27,163 nucleotides of DNA from the NCBI GenBank assembly GCA_964390295.1, contig CAYMHR010000018.1, forward strand, positions 1 to 27,163. Direction: 5' to 3'. Below are positions 1 through 9,074 of the stretch, piece after piece. How positions within the stretch are numbered: the first letter of the stretch is position 1; every line of letters starts with the position of its first letter. Both the position numbers and the translations under genes were made by a program. Below the pieces are notes generated by a model. The model saw only the letters and a program-made list of their open reading frames with translations, was not told where the DNA came from and made no database searches. Source of the stretch: RGIG3009 sp964390295 (lineage in GTDB: Bacteria; Bacillota; Clostridia; Oscillospirales; Acutalibacteraceae).

Positions 1-19
1 AGACGCCAACATCCTTACA

Positions 20-49
20 AAAGCACTCAACATCCGTTGAGTGCTTTTT
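20..49 (+). terminator. Intrinsic terminator of an upstream plus-strand gene, possibly bidirectional
   Basis: A 12-bp perfect stem (AAAGCACTCAAC at 20-31, GTTGAGTGCTTT at 36-47) closes a four-base ATCC loop and runs into a T-rich tail. On the opposite strand the same stem is also followed by several T residues, so it could act as a second stop for murC transcripts. The gene it serves on the plus strand lies outside the window. Confidence 0.8.
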
Positions 50-97
50 GCTGCTTTTAGTGAGCAAGACGGTGGATCACAGGAAGTGCACAAATGA

Positions 98-132
98 AAC
101 GCGGCGGTGAACCTGTGATTCACCGCCGCGTT
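98..132 (-). terminator. Intrinsic terminator of murC
   Basis: Just past the murC stop codon (read on the minus strand) lies a 14-bp perfect GC-rich stem, AACGCGGCGGTGAA (98-111) with TTCACCGCCGCGTT (119-132), and a 7-base loop. On the minus strand it is followed by TTTCATTTG, a moderate U tract. Position and strength fit a Rho-independent terminator. Confidence 0.75.
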
Positions 133-142
133 GTCGATGGGC

Positions 143-1528
143 TTATTTTTGGGCTTGTTTTTGTTCCAAAAGCGCGCGTATTTTGCGAGCACATTTATAC
201 ACGTCGCCGCCGCCCATGGTGAGAACCAGATCGCCCGGTTGGATGCGGTCTGCCACAAAGGGGGCAATCTCATCAAACATGGCGAGATAATGAGCACCGG
301 GAATTTGATCGGTAATTTGCCGGGAGGAAACGTTCCATTCATTGGTTTCACGCGAGCCCATGATCTCGCTGACGATCACCTCGTCGGCCAGAGACAGCGC
401 TTGGGCAAATTCGTTGAGATGCCGCGCCGTGCGCGAGAAGGTGAAGGGCTGAAAAATCGCCCATACGCGGTTGTACGGCATCGCCTTCGCGGCGGTCAGG
501 GTCGCTTCGATTTCGGTGGGATGGTGGGCGTAGTCGTCGGCAATGGTGACACCGCCGAAGGTCCCCAAAAATTCAAACCGTCGTCCGGCACCGTGGAAGG
601 AAGCCAGACCGTCGGCAATTTCCTGCCCCGTGGCACCGCACAGGTGAGCGGCGGCGGCGGCACCCAGAGAATTGAGAATATTGTGCTGCCCGGGGACGCC
701 CAGGCGAACGTCCGCCAGCTTTTCGCCGTTGTGATACAGCTCGTAACAGCCGTAAGCGCCGTCCTCTACGTGGGGGTGTCGTGCTTGCCACTCGCAGTCG
801 TCGGACAGGCCGAAGCGGATGGTTTGTGTATGAGTCAGCCCTGCCACGGCGCGGCAGGTGTTCGCGTCGTCGGCGTTGACGATCAGCGCTTGTGTGGTCT
901 GTGTGGCAAAGCGGCGGAAAGACGCGATCACGTTTTCCAACGAGCCGAAATAGTCGAGATGATCGGCGTCCACGTTGAGTATGACGGAAACGGCCGGTGC
1001 CATTTCCAAATAATGGTCCTTAAATTCACATGCTTCGCACACAAAGATTTCCGAATTGCCGGCTCGGCCGTTGGCGTCGATCAGCGGCAGACGACCGCCG
1101 ATAAAGACGGAGGGGTCGCGCCCGGCTTGCAACAGAATTTGGGATATCATGGAGGAAGTGGTGGTTTTTCCGTGAGTGCCGGCCACGGCGACCGTGGAAG
1201 CAAAGCCACGTGACAGCTTTCCCAACAGCTTGGCGCGTTCTATGGTGGGGATACCTCGCTCGGCGGCGGCAAGCAATTCAGGATTGTCCGTCTGAACGGC
1301 GGCCGTATACACGACCAGATCGGCATTGCCGACGTTTTCGGCGGCTTGCGGCATAAACACGGGAATACCGAGTCGACGCATCCGGGCCACGTTATCCGAT
1401 TTGTTGACGTCGGAGCCGGTGACGTCGAAGCCCTGCGAATGTAAAATTTCTGCCAGCGGGCTCATGCCGGAGCCACCGATTCCGACAAAATGAATTTGAC
1501 GTGCGGGAGATAAAAAGGTGTTTTTCAT
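143..1528 (-). CDS. murC: UDP-N-acetylmuramate--L-alanine ligase
   Basis: MurC adds L-alanine to UDP-N-acetylmuramic acid using ATP, the first peptide-forming step of cytoplasmic peptidoglycan precursor synthesis. The 461 residues match the usual family length. The N-terminal nucleotide-fold motif GIGGSGMSPLAE is at residues 16-27, the Mur ligase ATP-binding loop GTHGKTTT at 117-124, and NVDADHLDYF at about 185-194. A C-terminal domain carries DDYAHHPTEIEATL near residue 331, typical of MurC. The ATG is preceded by GGAGG (complement of 1537-1541) at good spacing. The gene is monocistronic in this window, divergent from miaB, and followed by its own hairpin terminator. No defects seen. Confidence 0.97.
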   Translation of the reverse strand: MKNTFLSPARQIHFVGIGGSGMSPLAEILHSQGFDVTGSDVNKSDNVARMRRLGIPVFMPQAAENVGNADLVVYTAAVQTDNPELLAAAERGIPTIERAKLLGKLSRGFASTVAVAGTHGKTTTSSMISQILLQAGRDPSVFIGGRLPLIDANGRAGNSEIFVCEACEFKDHYLEMAPAVSVILNVDADHLDYFGSLENVIASFRRFATQTTQALIVNADDANTCRAVAGLTHTQTIRFGLSDDCEWQARHPHVEDGAYGCYELYHNGEKLADVRLGVPGQHNILNSLGAAAAAHLCGATGQEIADGLASFHGAGRRFEFLGTFGGVTIADDYAHHPTEIEATLTAAKAMPYNRVWAIFQPFTFSRTARHLNEFAQALSLADEVIVSEIMGSRETNEWNVSSRQITDQIPGAHYLAMFDEIAPFVADRIQPGDLVLTMGGGDVYKCARKIRALLEQKQAQK

Positions 1529-1550
1529 AGATCACGCCTCCAATGACCCT

Positions 1551-1579
1551 ATTATATTGCTTTTTGCTCAAAAAATAAA
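1551..1579 (-). promoter_or_regulatory. Probable murC promoter
   Basis: On the minus strand a perfect TATAAT -10 box is the complement of 1551-1556. The best -35 at 17-bp spacing is TTTATT (complement of 1574-1579), a weak match. The predicted transcript would start near 1545, leaving a very short leader that holds the ribosome binding site. The -10 is convincing; the -35 is tentative. Confidence 0.5.
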
Positions 1580-1628
1580 CACCTTTTTGGAATTTTGTAA
1601 AATCTTTTGCGGGTTGTGAGAATTAGTG

Positions 1629-1657
1629 TTGAATAATGCAGTGAAATTTGCTATAAT
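1629..1657 (+). promoter_or_regulatory. Sigma-A-type promoter for miaB and downstream genes
   Basis: TTGAAT (1629-1634) and a perfect TATAAT (1652-1657) are separated by exactly 17 bp. This gives a leader of about 55 nt before the miaB start. No other strong promoter was noticed between here and rluD, so it may drive the long co-directional gene string. Confidence 0.75.
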
Positions 1658-1717
1658 ATTATCCGATTATCGAATCGAAGCCGCCGACATTGTCGGTGCC
1701 CGTATTGGAGGATATTC

Positions 1718-3124
1718 ATGGCCAACACCCGTATTGTTTCACCGGAAGAATTGGAACGGCAGCGGCCGTTTATGCAGCAGGTTCGTCGATTTTACGAAGA
1801 ACGCCGACCCGGCGTTTCGCCGCTGGCTTGTGTGCGAACTTACGGCTGTCAGCAGAACGTGTCCGATTCGGAACATCTCAAAGGGCAACTGGCGCAGATG
1901 GGCTTCGGATTTACCGAAGAACCGGAAAACGCCGACCTGATTCTGTTTAACACCTGTGCCGTGCGCGAGCACGCGGAGGACCGCGTATTCGGTAACGTCG
2001 GTGCTCTCAAGGCGTTGAAACGGCGGAGGCCGGAGGTGCTGATCGCGGTGTGCGGCTGTATGGTACAGCAGGAGCACGTGGCCCGAAAATTTTACCAAAG
2101 CTACCCGTTCGTGGGGCTGGTGTTCGGCACGCACGTTCAGCATCGGTTGCCGGAGCTGCTGGTAACGGCGCTGATCGAGCGTCGTCGCGTGGTGGAAATT
2201 CCGTCGTGCGACGGTGTGATTGCCGAAGGCATCCCGGCGCAGCGCGACGGCTCCTTCAAGGCGTTTATTCCCATCATGTATGGGTGCAATAACTTCTGCA
2301 CCTACTGCATTGTGCCGCACGTGCGCGGTCGCGAGCGCAGTCGGTCGCCGGAGGCCATTCTGGAGGAGGCGCGCCGGCTGGTTGCCCAAGGGTACAAGGA
2401 GATCACGCTGTTGGGGCAAAACGTCAACTCCTACGGCAAGGGCGAGGCGTACGGCGTTACGTTTGCCGAGCTGTTGCGGCGGCTGAACGATATTCCCGGC
2501 GATTTCTTGATCCGGTTTATGACGTCCCACCCCAAGGATGCCACGCCGGAATTGTTCGATACGATCGCACAGTGCGAAAAGGTCTCGCGGCATTTTCATC
2601 TGCCGTTTCAGTCGGGCAGCAACCGGATTCTCAAGGCGATGAACCGCGGCTATACGCGGGAGCAGTATTTGGAGCTGATCCGCTATGCCCGGCAGACGGT
2701 TCCGGGAATTGCGTTTACCAGCGACGTAATCGTCGGGTTCCCCGGCGAACAACGGGAGGATTTCGAGCAGACCCTGGACCTGATTCGTCAGGTGGGGTTC
2801 GTGTCGCTGTTCACCTTTATTTTCTCGCCCCGTGCCGGTACGCCGGCGGCGACCATGCCGGACCCGATTTCGGCGGAGGAAAAGTCGGCGTGGTTCCGAG
2901 AAATGACGACGTTGCAGGAATCGCTCTCGGCGGAACGGTTGCAGGCGTTGGTGGGCACCACGCAGACGGCGTTGCTGGAAAGCGATGCCGGCGAGTATTT
3001 GGAAGCGCGGCTTCCTGAAAACAGCATTGTACGCGTACAGGGTGATCCTGCCCGGCTGGGTGAAAAGGTTGCCGTGCGGATCACGGGAGCACGCAGTTTT
3101 ATATTAACCGGTGAAATTATTTAA
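1718..3124 (+). CDS. miaB: tRNA-2-methylthio-N6-dimethylallyladenosine synthase
   Basis: MiaB is a radical-SAM methylthiotransferase that converts i6A37 to ms2i6A37 in tRNAs reading UNN codons. The 468-residue protein shows the three-part architecture. The N-terminal UPF0004 domain has the auxiliary [4Fe-4S] ligands C44 (TYGCQQN), C80 (FNTCAVR) and C114 (CGCM). The radical SAM motif is GCNNFCTYC with C190, C194 and C197. A TRAM RNA-binding domain fills roughly the last 65 residues. The ATG follows GGAGG with a 6-nt spacer. It makes a pathway pair with miaA, which supplies the dimethylallyl group and lies four genes downstream. The stop codon overlaps the ribosome binding site of the next gene, which suggests translational coupling. 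Confidence 0.97.
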   Translation: MANTRIVSPEELERQRPFMQQVRRFYEERRPGVSPLACVRTYGCQQNVSDSEHLKGQLAQMGFGFTEEPENADLILFNTCAVREHAEDRVFGNVGALKALKRRRPEVLIAVCGCMVQQEHVARKFYQSYPFVGLVFGTHVQHRLPELLVTALIERRRVVEIPSCDGVIAEGIPAQRDGSFKAFIPIMYGCNNFCTYCIVPHVRGRERSRSPEAILEEARRLVAQGYKEITLLGQNVNSYGKGEAYGVTFAELLRRLNDIPGDFLIRFMTSHPKDATPELFDTIAQCEKVSRHFHLPFQSGSNRILKAMNRGYTREQYLELIRYARQTVPGIAFTSDVIVGFPGEQREDFEQTLDLIRQVGFVSLFTFIFSPRAGTPAATMPDPISAEEKSAWFREMTTLQESLSAERLQALVGTTQTALLESDAGEYLEARLPENSIVRVQGDPARLGEKVAVRITGARSFILTGEII

Positions 3125-3137
3125 GGAGGATACTTTT

Positions 3138-3545
3138 ATGGAACCGATTTTGGAAATGACGAAGGAGCTGGCGCGCGCGCTTCAGCAGGACGAGCGCTTT
3201 GTGAAGATGCAGATGGCGGCGGCGCGTGCCGACGAAGATGCGGATTTGCAGGCATTGATCGGTGAGTTTAACCTGAAGCGGATGGCGATTAACGAAGAAG
3301 CCTCCAAGGGGGATGCTCAGAACGAGGAAAAAATGAGCGCGCTGAACAAGGAGATTCAAGAGGTTTACGCCAAGGTGATGGCGAACGAATCCATGATGGA
3401 ATATCAAAAGGTGAAGGTGGAGCTGGACAAGCTGACCAACGCGATCAGTGCCATTTTGAACATGGCACAGCAGGGAATGGACCCCGACGAATACGAGGAA
3501 CATTCCTGCGATGGCCATTGCGGTAGCTGCGGCGGCTGTCATTGA
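3138..3545 (+). CDS. YmcA/YlbF (RicA/RicF) family protein with Cys/His-rich tail
   Basis: This 135-residue, largely helical, charged protein matches the YlbF/YmcA family. In Bacillus subtilis these form the Ric complex with YaaT, carry [4Fe-4S] clusters, and influence mRNA processing by RNase Y. Residues 1-115 look all-alpha. The tail has H122, C124, H127, C128, C131, C134 and H135 packed into 14 residues, a clear metal or Fe-S ligand cluster. The ATG at 3138 is chosen because AAGGAGG ends 8 nt upstream; an earlier ATG at 3111 lies inside miaB and has no such site. Position directly after miaB matches ymcA of B. subtilis. Family assignment is good; whether it is the RicA or RicF orthologue is uncertain. 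Confidence 0.85.
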   Translation: MEPILEMTKELARALQQDERFVKMQMAAARADEDADLQALIGEFNLKRMAINEEASKGDAQNEEKMSALNKEIQEVYAKVMANESMMEYQKVKVELDKLTNAISAILNMAQQGMDPDEYEEHSCDGHCGSCGGCH

Positions 3546-3575
3546 CGTTCAATTCAAGCAGGGAGAGTGATCGGT

Positions 3576-6188
3576 ATGGCACCGCTCACGCCGATGATGC
3601 AACAGTATCTGGCGATGAAGGAAAAATACCCACAGTGCATTTTGTTTTTTCGCCTGGGCGATTTTTACGAGATGTTTTTTGAGGACGCGAAGATCGCGTC
3701 TCGTGAATTGGAGCTGGTTCTGACGGGCCGGGATTGCGGTCAGGAGGAGCGCGCCCCCATGTGTGGCGTTCCGTTTCACAGCTGTGAGGGTTACATTGCC
3801 CGATTGGTGAAAAAGGGCTACAAGGTCGCCATTTGCGAGCAGATGGAGGACCCGGCAACAGCCAAGGGATTGGTCAAGCGGGACGTGATTCGCATCATCA
3901 CGCCGGGCACGGTGATCGAAGGCAGTATGCTGGACGAAGCGCACAACAATTACCTGTGCACGGCGTTTGTCAGCGACGGCTTTGCCGATGCCGGTTTGTG
4001 CTTTGCCGATACCTCGACCGGCGATCTGCACGTGTGTCAGTTGACGGGTACGGATATTCGCGCCCGGTTGATTAACGAGCTGGCGCGGTTTTCTCCGCGC
4101 GAGGTGTTGCTGAACGATACCGCCGTGAACGACGCGGCGCTGGTCAGCTTTCTGACCGATCGCTTGTCGGTTCAGCCGGAGCAGTTGGAGCCGGCGATGC
4201 TGGACTACGCCGTCGCGGAAGCAACGATTTTACAGCATTTTCAGGCGGATAACCTCCAGACGCTTCAGTTGGCGGATCGCTTTTCGGCGGTGCGGGCATT
4301 GGGAGGAGCGTTGCAGTATTTGTACGCGACCCAAAAAACCGGGCTGGAGCGCATGGCTGAGCTGGACGTTTATACGGATGTTCAGTATATGCGCCTAGAC
4401 TTGGCGACGCGCCGCAATTTGGAGCTGGTCGAAGCACTGCGCAGTGGCAAAAAGCAGGGATCGTTGCTCGGCGTGCTGGATCGTACGCGGACCTCCATGG
4501 GTGCGCGCCTGATGCACGAATGGATTGAACAGCCGCTCTTGCATCCCGCGCAGATCACGCGCCGTCAGGGTGCCGTGGACGAGTTGTTGCACGATCCCAT
4601 GCGCCGCGAGGAGCTGCAGGAGCTGTTGTCCGGCGTTTACGACCTCAAGCGCATCATGACGCGCGTCGTATACGGCAGTGTGAACGCCAAGGAGTTGCGC
4701 TCCTTGCATCACACGATCGGACGTTTGGGCCCGGTGCGTGAGCGGCTTGACGGCGTTAAAAGCACGCTGTTGAACGAGCTGTATGAGCGGATCGATCCGT
4801 TGGAGGACGTATACGATCGGATCGGACGGGCCATTGTGGACGACCCGCCGTTGACCGTTAAGGAGGGCGGCGTGATCCGCCCCGGTTATCACGCCGAGCT
4901 GGATGAGCTTCGGCTGGATATGACCGACGGCACGGGGATTATCGCCCGGATCGAGGCGGAAGAAAAGGAACGGACGGGGATTCGTACTCTGAAGGTGGGG
5001 TACAATCGCGTGTTCGGGTATTATATCGAGGTATCGCGCAGTTTTGCGAATCAGGTGCCGGAGCATTATATACGCAAGCAAACGCTGGCGAATGCGGAGC
5101 GGTACATTACGCAGGAGTTGAAGGAGCTGGAGGCGCGGGTACTGGGTGCCAAGGATCGCTCCATTGCGCTGGAATACGAGCTGTTTGCCGAGGTGCGCCG
5201 TGCTGTGGCGGCCGAGCTGTCGCGGATTCAAACGACTGCCGAAGCGGTGGCTACGCTGGACGTGCTGTGCTCGTTGGCCGAGGTGGCGTTGCGGAACAAT
5301 TACGTTTGCCCCGTCATTGACATGAGTGGGGAAATTTCCATTAAAAACGGGCGGCATCCGGTGGTGGAATCACTGCAAAAAATGCCGTTCGTGCCGAACG
5401 ACGTGCAGTTGGATCAAAGTCACAACCGCGTGGTGATCCTGACCGGTCCCAACATGGCCGGTAAATCCACGTATATGCGCCAAACCGCGCTGATTACGCT
5501 CATGGCGCAGATCGGAAGCTTTGTGCCGGCGGAAAGCGCGACAATCGGCATTGTGGACAGCATTTTTACGCGTGTCGGCGCTTCCGACGACTTGGCGTCG
5601 GGGCAATCCACCTTCATGGTGGAAATGAGCGAGGTCGCAACGATCCTGGAGCACGCTACGGAAAACAGCCTGATTGTGTTTGACGAGATCGGTCGCGGCA
5701 CGTCGACGTTCGACGGCATGAGCATTGCGCGAGCGGTGCTGGAATACGTAGCGGACCCCCGTCGGATCGGGGCCAAAACCCTGTTTGCTACGCACTATCA
5801 CGAGCTGACCGTGATGGAGGATCAGCTGGACGGCGTGAAAAATTACAGCATTGCCGTCAAGCGACACGGTGACGATATTACGTTTTTGCGCCGCATTGTG
5901 CGCGGCCCGGCAGACGAAAGCTACGGCATCGAGGTGGCCAAGCTGGCCGGTGTGCCGGATGCCGTCGTGGCACGCGCGCGTGAAATTTTGCAGGAGCTGA
6001 ACGAAACCGGCGCGGCGGCGGTTTCACACGCGACGCCGGTGATCGAGGATAACGAGCAGTTGTCCTTACTGCCGACGGTCGATCACGAGCTGATCCGTCG
6101 TTTGCGCGAGCTGGACGTTAACGTGCTGACGCCGATTGAAGCGATGCAGTTGTTATACGAGCTGAACCGCGAGGCACAGGCGTATTAA
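3576..6188 (+). CDS. mutS: DNA mismatch repair protein MutS
   Basis: MutS recognises mismatches and small loops and recruits MutL. The 870-residue protein has the mismatch-reading Phe-X-Glu motif (FYEMF, residues 30-34), a core/lever region, and the ABC-type ATPase domain with Walker A GPNMAGKST (624-632) and Walker B leading into DEIGRGTSTFDG (from about 703). Near the C terminus QLSLL resembles a beta-clamp-binding peptide. The ATG at 3576 is preferred over the in-frame GTG at 3567, because GGGAGAG upstream is correctly spaced for the ATG and overlaps the GTG. It lies 30 nt after the YlbF-type gene and 16 nt before mutL. Confidence 0.97.
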   Translation: MAPLTPMMQQYLAMKEKYPQCILFFRLGDFYEMFFEDAKIASRELELVLTGRDCGQEERAPMCGVPFHSCEGYIARLVKKGYKVAICEQMEDPATAKGLVKRDVIRIITPGTVIEGSMLDEAHNNYLCTAFVSDGFADAGLCFADTSTGDLHVCQLTGTDIRARLINELARFSPREVLLNDTAVNDAALVSFLTDRLSVQPEQLEPAMLDYAVAEATILQHFQADNLQTLQLADRFSAVRALGGALQYLYATQKTGLERMAELDVYTDVQYMRLDLATRRNLELVEALRSGKKQGSLLGVLDRTRTSMGARLMHEWIEQPLLHPAQITRRQGAVDELLHDPMRREELQELLSGVYDLKRIMTRVVYGSVNAKELRSLHHTIGRLGPVRERLDGVKSTLLNELYERIDPLEDVYDRIGRAIVDDPPLTVKEGGVIRPGYHAELDELRLDMTDGTGIIARIEAEEKERTGIRTLKVGYNRVFGYYIEVSRSFANQVPEHYIRKQTLANAERYITQELKELEARVLGAKDRSIALEYELFAEVRRAVAAELSRIQTTAEAVATLDVLCSLAEVALRNNYVCPVIDMSGEISIKNGRHPVVESLQKMPFVPNDVQLDQSHNRVVILTGPNMAGKSTYMRQTALITLMAQIGSFVPAESATIGIVDSIFTRVGASDDLASGQSTFMVEMSEVATILEHATENSLIVFDEIGRGTSTFDGMSIARAVLEYVADPRRIGAKTLFATHYHELTVMEDQLDGVKNYSIAVKRHGDDITFLRRIVRGPADESYGIEVAKLAGVPDAVVARAREILQELNETGAAAVSHATPVIEDNEQLSLLPTVDHELIRRLRELDVNVLTPIEAMQLLYELNREAQAY

Positions 6189-6204
6189 GCAAAAAGGAGG
6201 GAGC

Positions 6205-8112
6205 ATGGTGGCAAAAATACAGGTGTTGGACAAGCACACGGCGGAGCTGATCGCCGCCGGTGAGGTGGTGGAGCGCCCTTCTTCGGTTGTGAAGGAGCTG
6301 GTGGAAAACGCGATCGATGCCGGTGCGACCTCCGTTACGGTGGAAATTCAAAACGGTGGGGTGTCGTTCCTGTCGGTGTCGGACAACGGCAGCGGTTTCC
6401 CACGCGAGGATGTTCCCACGGCCTTTTTGCGCCATGCCACCAGCAAAATCCGGCAGGAGTCGGATTTGGAGCGGATCGGTACGTTGGGCTTCCGCGGTGA
6501 GGCGTTGGCTTCGATCGCGGCGGTGTCCCGCGTGGAGCTCACCACGCGCACCGAGGACGATCTGGCAGGCGTGTGCTACCGGCTGGAGGGCGGCGAGGAG
6601 GTATCGCTGTCGGATGTCGGATGTCCGCGCGGTTCCACGATTTGCGTGCGCGATTTGTTCTACAACGTTCCGGCACGCATGAAGTTTTTGAAAAAGGACG
6701 TGGGCGAGGCGAACGCCGTTGCCGGTGTGATGGACCGACTGGCGTTGTCGCATCCGGAAATTTCCTTCCGGTTGATTCGCGAAGGGCGCGAGGAGCTGTT
6801 GACGCCCGGTGATAACGATTTGTACTCCTGCATCGGAGCCGTGCTGGGCCGCGAATTTGCCAAAGGGCTGATCCCGGTGGAATACACGCTGGAGGGCATC
6901 CACGTGTACGGCTACAGCTGTCGCCCCGACGCGGCGCGTGCGAACCGCACCATGCAGCATTTTTTCGTCAACGGACGTTACGTAAAGACGCGGACGGCGA
7001 TGGCGGCTTTGGAGCAAGCGTATAAGGGCGCGATCATGGTCGGCAAATTTCCGTCGTGCGTGTTAAATATCGATATGCCGCCCGAAACGGTGGATGCCAA
7101 CGTGCACCCGGCCAAGATCGAGGTGCGCTTTATCAACGAAAAGCCGATTTTCGATGCGGTGTACCACGGCATTAAAACGGCGCTGGAGGGTGACGACCGA
7201 CCGAAGCAGGCGGTGCTTTTTACCCCGGTACGGGAACCGGAGGCACCGGCAGGGCCGCGCCGCGCGGCGGTGACGGCACAGCAGATCGCACAGCGCGTGG
7301 AGGCGACACCGATTGCGGAGCCGCCGTCGGAAACCGCCGTACCGCCGGTGGCGAAAAGACCGTCGGCACCGTCATCTGCAGGACCGCGACAGCAGTCGTC
7401 GTATGCCGTGTTGCACGACAAGACGGCGTTGCCGCCCGGCTTCCTTGACGGTATGCCGCCGCGTCGGGTGGCGGAGACCTTGCCGTCGCCGGAGACGAAG
7501 TCGTGGTCGGAGACGAAAACGTTGTTGACCTTGACCGACGATCCCGAACCGGTACGGTTGGTGGGCGAGGTGCTGCACACGTATATCGTGGCGGAATGGC
7601 ACGGCTCGGTCTATTTTATCGACAAGCATGCCGCTCACGAGCGGTTGTTATATAACGAGCTACAGAAGGCGGAGCACTGCGATTCACAGTTGTTGCTGGC
7701 ACCGCTCACCGTAGCTCTGAACCGCGAGGAAGCGGACGCCCTGCTTTCGGCACGGGAAATGCTGACCGAAGCCGGCTTCGGCATTGAAGAATTCGGCAAC
7801 GGCTCGCTCCTGGTCCGGGCGGTGCCCATGATGCTGGCGGACGGCAACGTTGCCGAAAGCCTGCGTGAAATTGCCGGAGGGCTGTTAAACGGGCACCGCG
7901 AGGTAACGACGTCGCGGCAGGAGTGGATTTATCATTCGGTGGCGTGTCGCGCCGCCGTCAAGGCAGGCGATGCCAGCACGCCGCAGGAGCTGCAACGGCT
8001 GGCGGAACGCGTGCTGTACTGTGACGACGTTCGCACTTGTCCGCACGGGCGTCCGGTATGCTTTGAGCTGACTGCGCACGAAATTGAGAAGCAGTTCTGC
8101 AGGATTCTGTAA
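6205..8112 (+). CDS. mutL: DNA mismatch repair protein MutL (endonuclease type)
   Basis: MutL links mismatch recognition to strand removal. The 635 residues hold a GHKL ATPase domain (ENAIDAG, DNGSGF, GFRGEALASI in the first 110 residues), a transducer domain to about 330, a Pro/Ala-rich linker to about 455, and a C-terminal dimerisation/nuclease domain. The metal-binding endonuclease motif is present as DKHAAHERLLYNE (473-485), together with ACRAAVKAG and CPHGRP (612-617). This is therefore a nicking MutL, as expected in bacteria without MutH. AAAGGAGGG precedes the ATG. An internal QLLLAPL segment resembles the MutL clamp-contact motif. Confidence 0.97.
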   Translation: MVAKIQVLDKHTAELIAAGEVVERPSSVVKELVENAIDAGATSVTVEIQNGGVSFLSVSDNGSGFPREDVPTAFLRHATSKIRQESDLERIGTLGFRGEALASIAAVSRVELTTRTEDDLAGVCYRLEGGEEVSLSDVGCPRGSTICVRDLFYNVPARMKFLKKDVGEANAVAGVMDRLALSHPEISFRLIREGREELLTPGDNDLYSCIGAVLGREFAKGLIPVEYTLEGIHVYGYSCRPDAARANRTMQHFFVNGRYVKTRTAMAALEQAYKGAIMVGKFPSCVLNIDMPPETVDANVHPAKIEVRFINEKPIFDAVYHGIKTALEGDDRPKQAVLFTPVREPEAPAGPRRAAVTAQQIAQRVEATPIAEPPSETAVPPVAKRPSAPSSAGPRQQSSYAVLHDKTALPPGFLDGMPPRRVAETLPSPETKSWSETKTLLTLTDDPEPVRLVGEVLHTYIVAEWHGSVYFIDKHAAHERLLYNELQKAEHCDSQLLLAPLTVALNREEADALLSAREMLTEAGFGIEEFGNGSLLVRAVPMMLADGNVAESLREIAGGLLNGHREVTTSRQEWIYHSVACRAAVKAGDASTPQELQRLAERVLYCDDVRTCPHGRPVCFELTAHEIEKQFCRIL

Positions 8113-8125
8113 AGGAGAAACGACC

Positions 8126-9055
8126 GTGACAGCAGAGAAAATCCCGCTGGTGGTCATCGCCGGGCCGACGGCGTCGGGGAAAACGACGCTGGCGATTGAG
8201 CTTTGTCGGCGCTTTAACGGCGAAGTGATTTCCGCCGACTCCATGCAGGTGTACGACGGTTTAACGGTCGGCACCGCTCGCCCTACGGCGGAGGAGATGC
8301 AGGGGATTCCGCACCACTTGATGGGCTTTTTGCCGCCGGAAGCGTCGTACAGCGTGGCGCGCTACGCCGCCGCGGCGCATGAGGCGATCGGTGAGGTGCA
8401 TCGGCGTGGCAAGCTCCCGGTGCTGTGCGGCGGTACCGGCTTGTATATTCAGGCTGTTGTGGATAATTTGCAATACGAGGATCAGCCTGCGGACCGCCGC
8501 GTGCGCGAAGCGCTGATCGAGCGCGCCGAACGGGAGGGGACTGAGTCGCTGTTGGCGGAGCTGGCCTGTATCGACCCGGAAACGGCGGCACGCCTGCATC
8601 CCAACGACCGTGGCCGGATCGTCCGTGCGCTGGAGCTGTATCAAACGACCGGGCGCACCATCACGGAGCAAAACGCGGAATCGCGTTCTCGACCGTCACC
8701 GTACCGGACGTGCGGTATACGGCTGGATTTTCACGATCGGGCGGTGCTGTACGGCCGCATCGATCGCCGGGTTTCCGTGATGCTGGAAAACGGCTTGCTG
8801 GAGGAAGCGGCTTGGCTCCGTCGGCAACCGCAGGCCGATACCGTGCGTCAAGCCATCGGCTATAAGGAGCTGGAGCCGTACTTTGAAGGCCGTTGCTCCC
8901 TGGAGGAGGCGGCGGACGCGATTCGCCAGGGCAGTCGGCGGTATGCCAAACGCCAGCTGTCGTGGTTCCGCCATCAGGCATGGATGACACCGCTGTACGT
9001 TGACGAAGAAGCGGTGCAGCAGCGGGCGGAGCAAATGCTTCAAGAGAGATTATGA
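8126..9055 (+). CDS. miaA: tRNA dimethylallyltransferase
   Basis: MiaA transfers a dimethylallyl group from DMAPP to N6 of A37 in tRNA, making the substrate of MiaB. The 309-residue protein has the P-loop GPTASGKT near residue 13, the substrate motif DSMQVYDGLTVGTARPT, GGTGLYI, and the C-terminal RQAIGYKEL and RYAKRQLSWFR segments typical of the family. A GTG start at 8126 is chosen because AAAGGAG lies just upstream. An earlier ATG at 8084 falls inside mutL and lacks a ribosome binding site. The gap to mutL is 13 nt, so co-transcription is very likely. DMAPP links it to the MEP pathway, whose ispE lies at the other end of the window. Confidence 0.96.
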   Translation: MTAEKIPLVVIAGPTASGKTTLAIELCRRFNGEVISADSMQVYDGLTVGTARPTAEEMQGIPHHLMGFLPPEASYSVARYAAAAHEAIGEVHRRGKLPVLCGGTGLYIQAVVDNLQYEDQPADRRVREALIERAEREGTESLLAELACIDPETAARLHPNDRGRIVRALELYQTTGRTITEQNAESRSRPSPYRTCGIRLDFHDRAVLYGRIDRRVSVMLENGLLEEAAWLRRQPQADTVRQAIGYKELEPYFEGRCSLEEAADAIRQGSRRYAKRQLSWFRHQAWMTPLYVDEEAVQQRAEQMLQERL

Positions 9056-9074
9056 GAAAGGGCGGTGCCGCCGT

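Noticed and set aside
131..1213. Open frame of 360 codons antisense to murC
   Set aside because: murC on the other strand has full family motifs and a terminator inside the start region of this frame.
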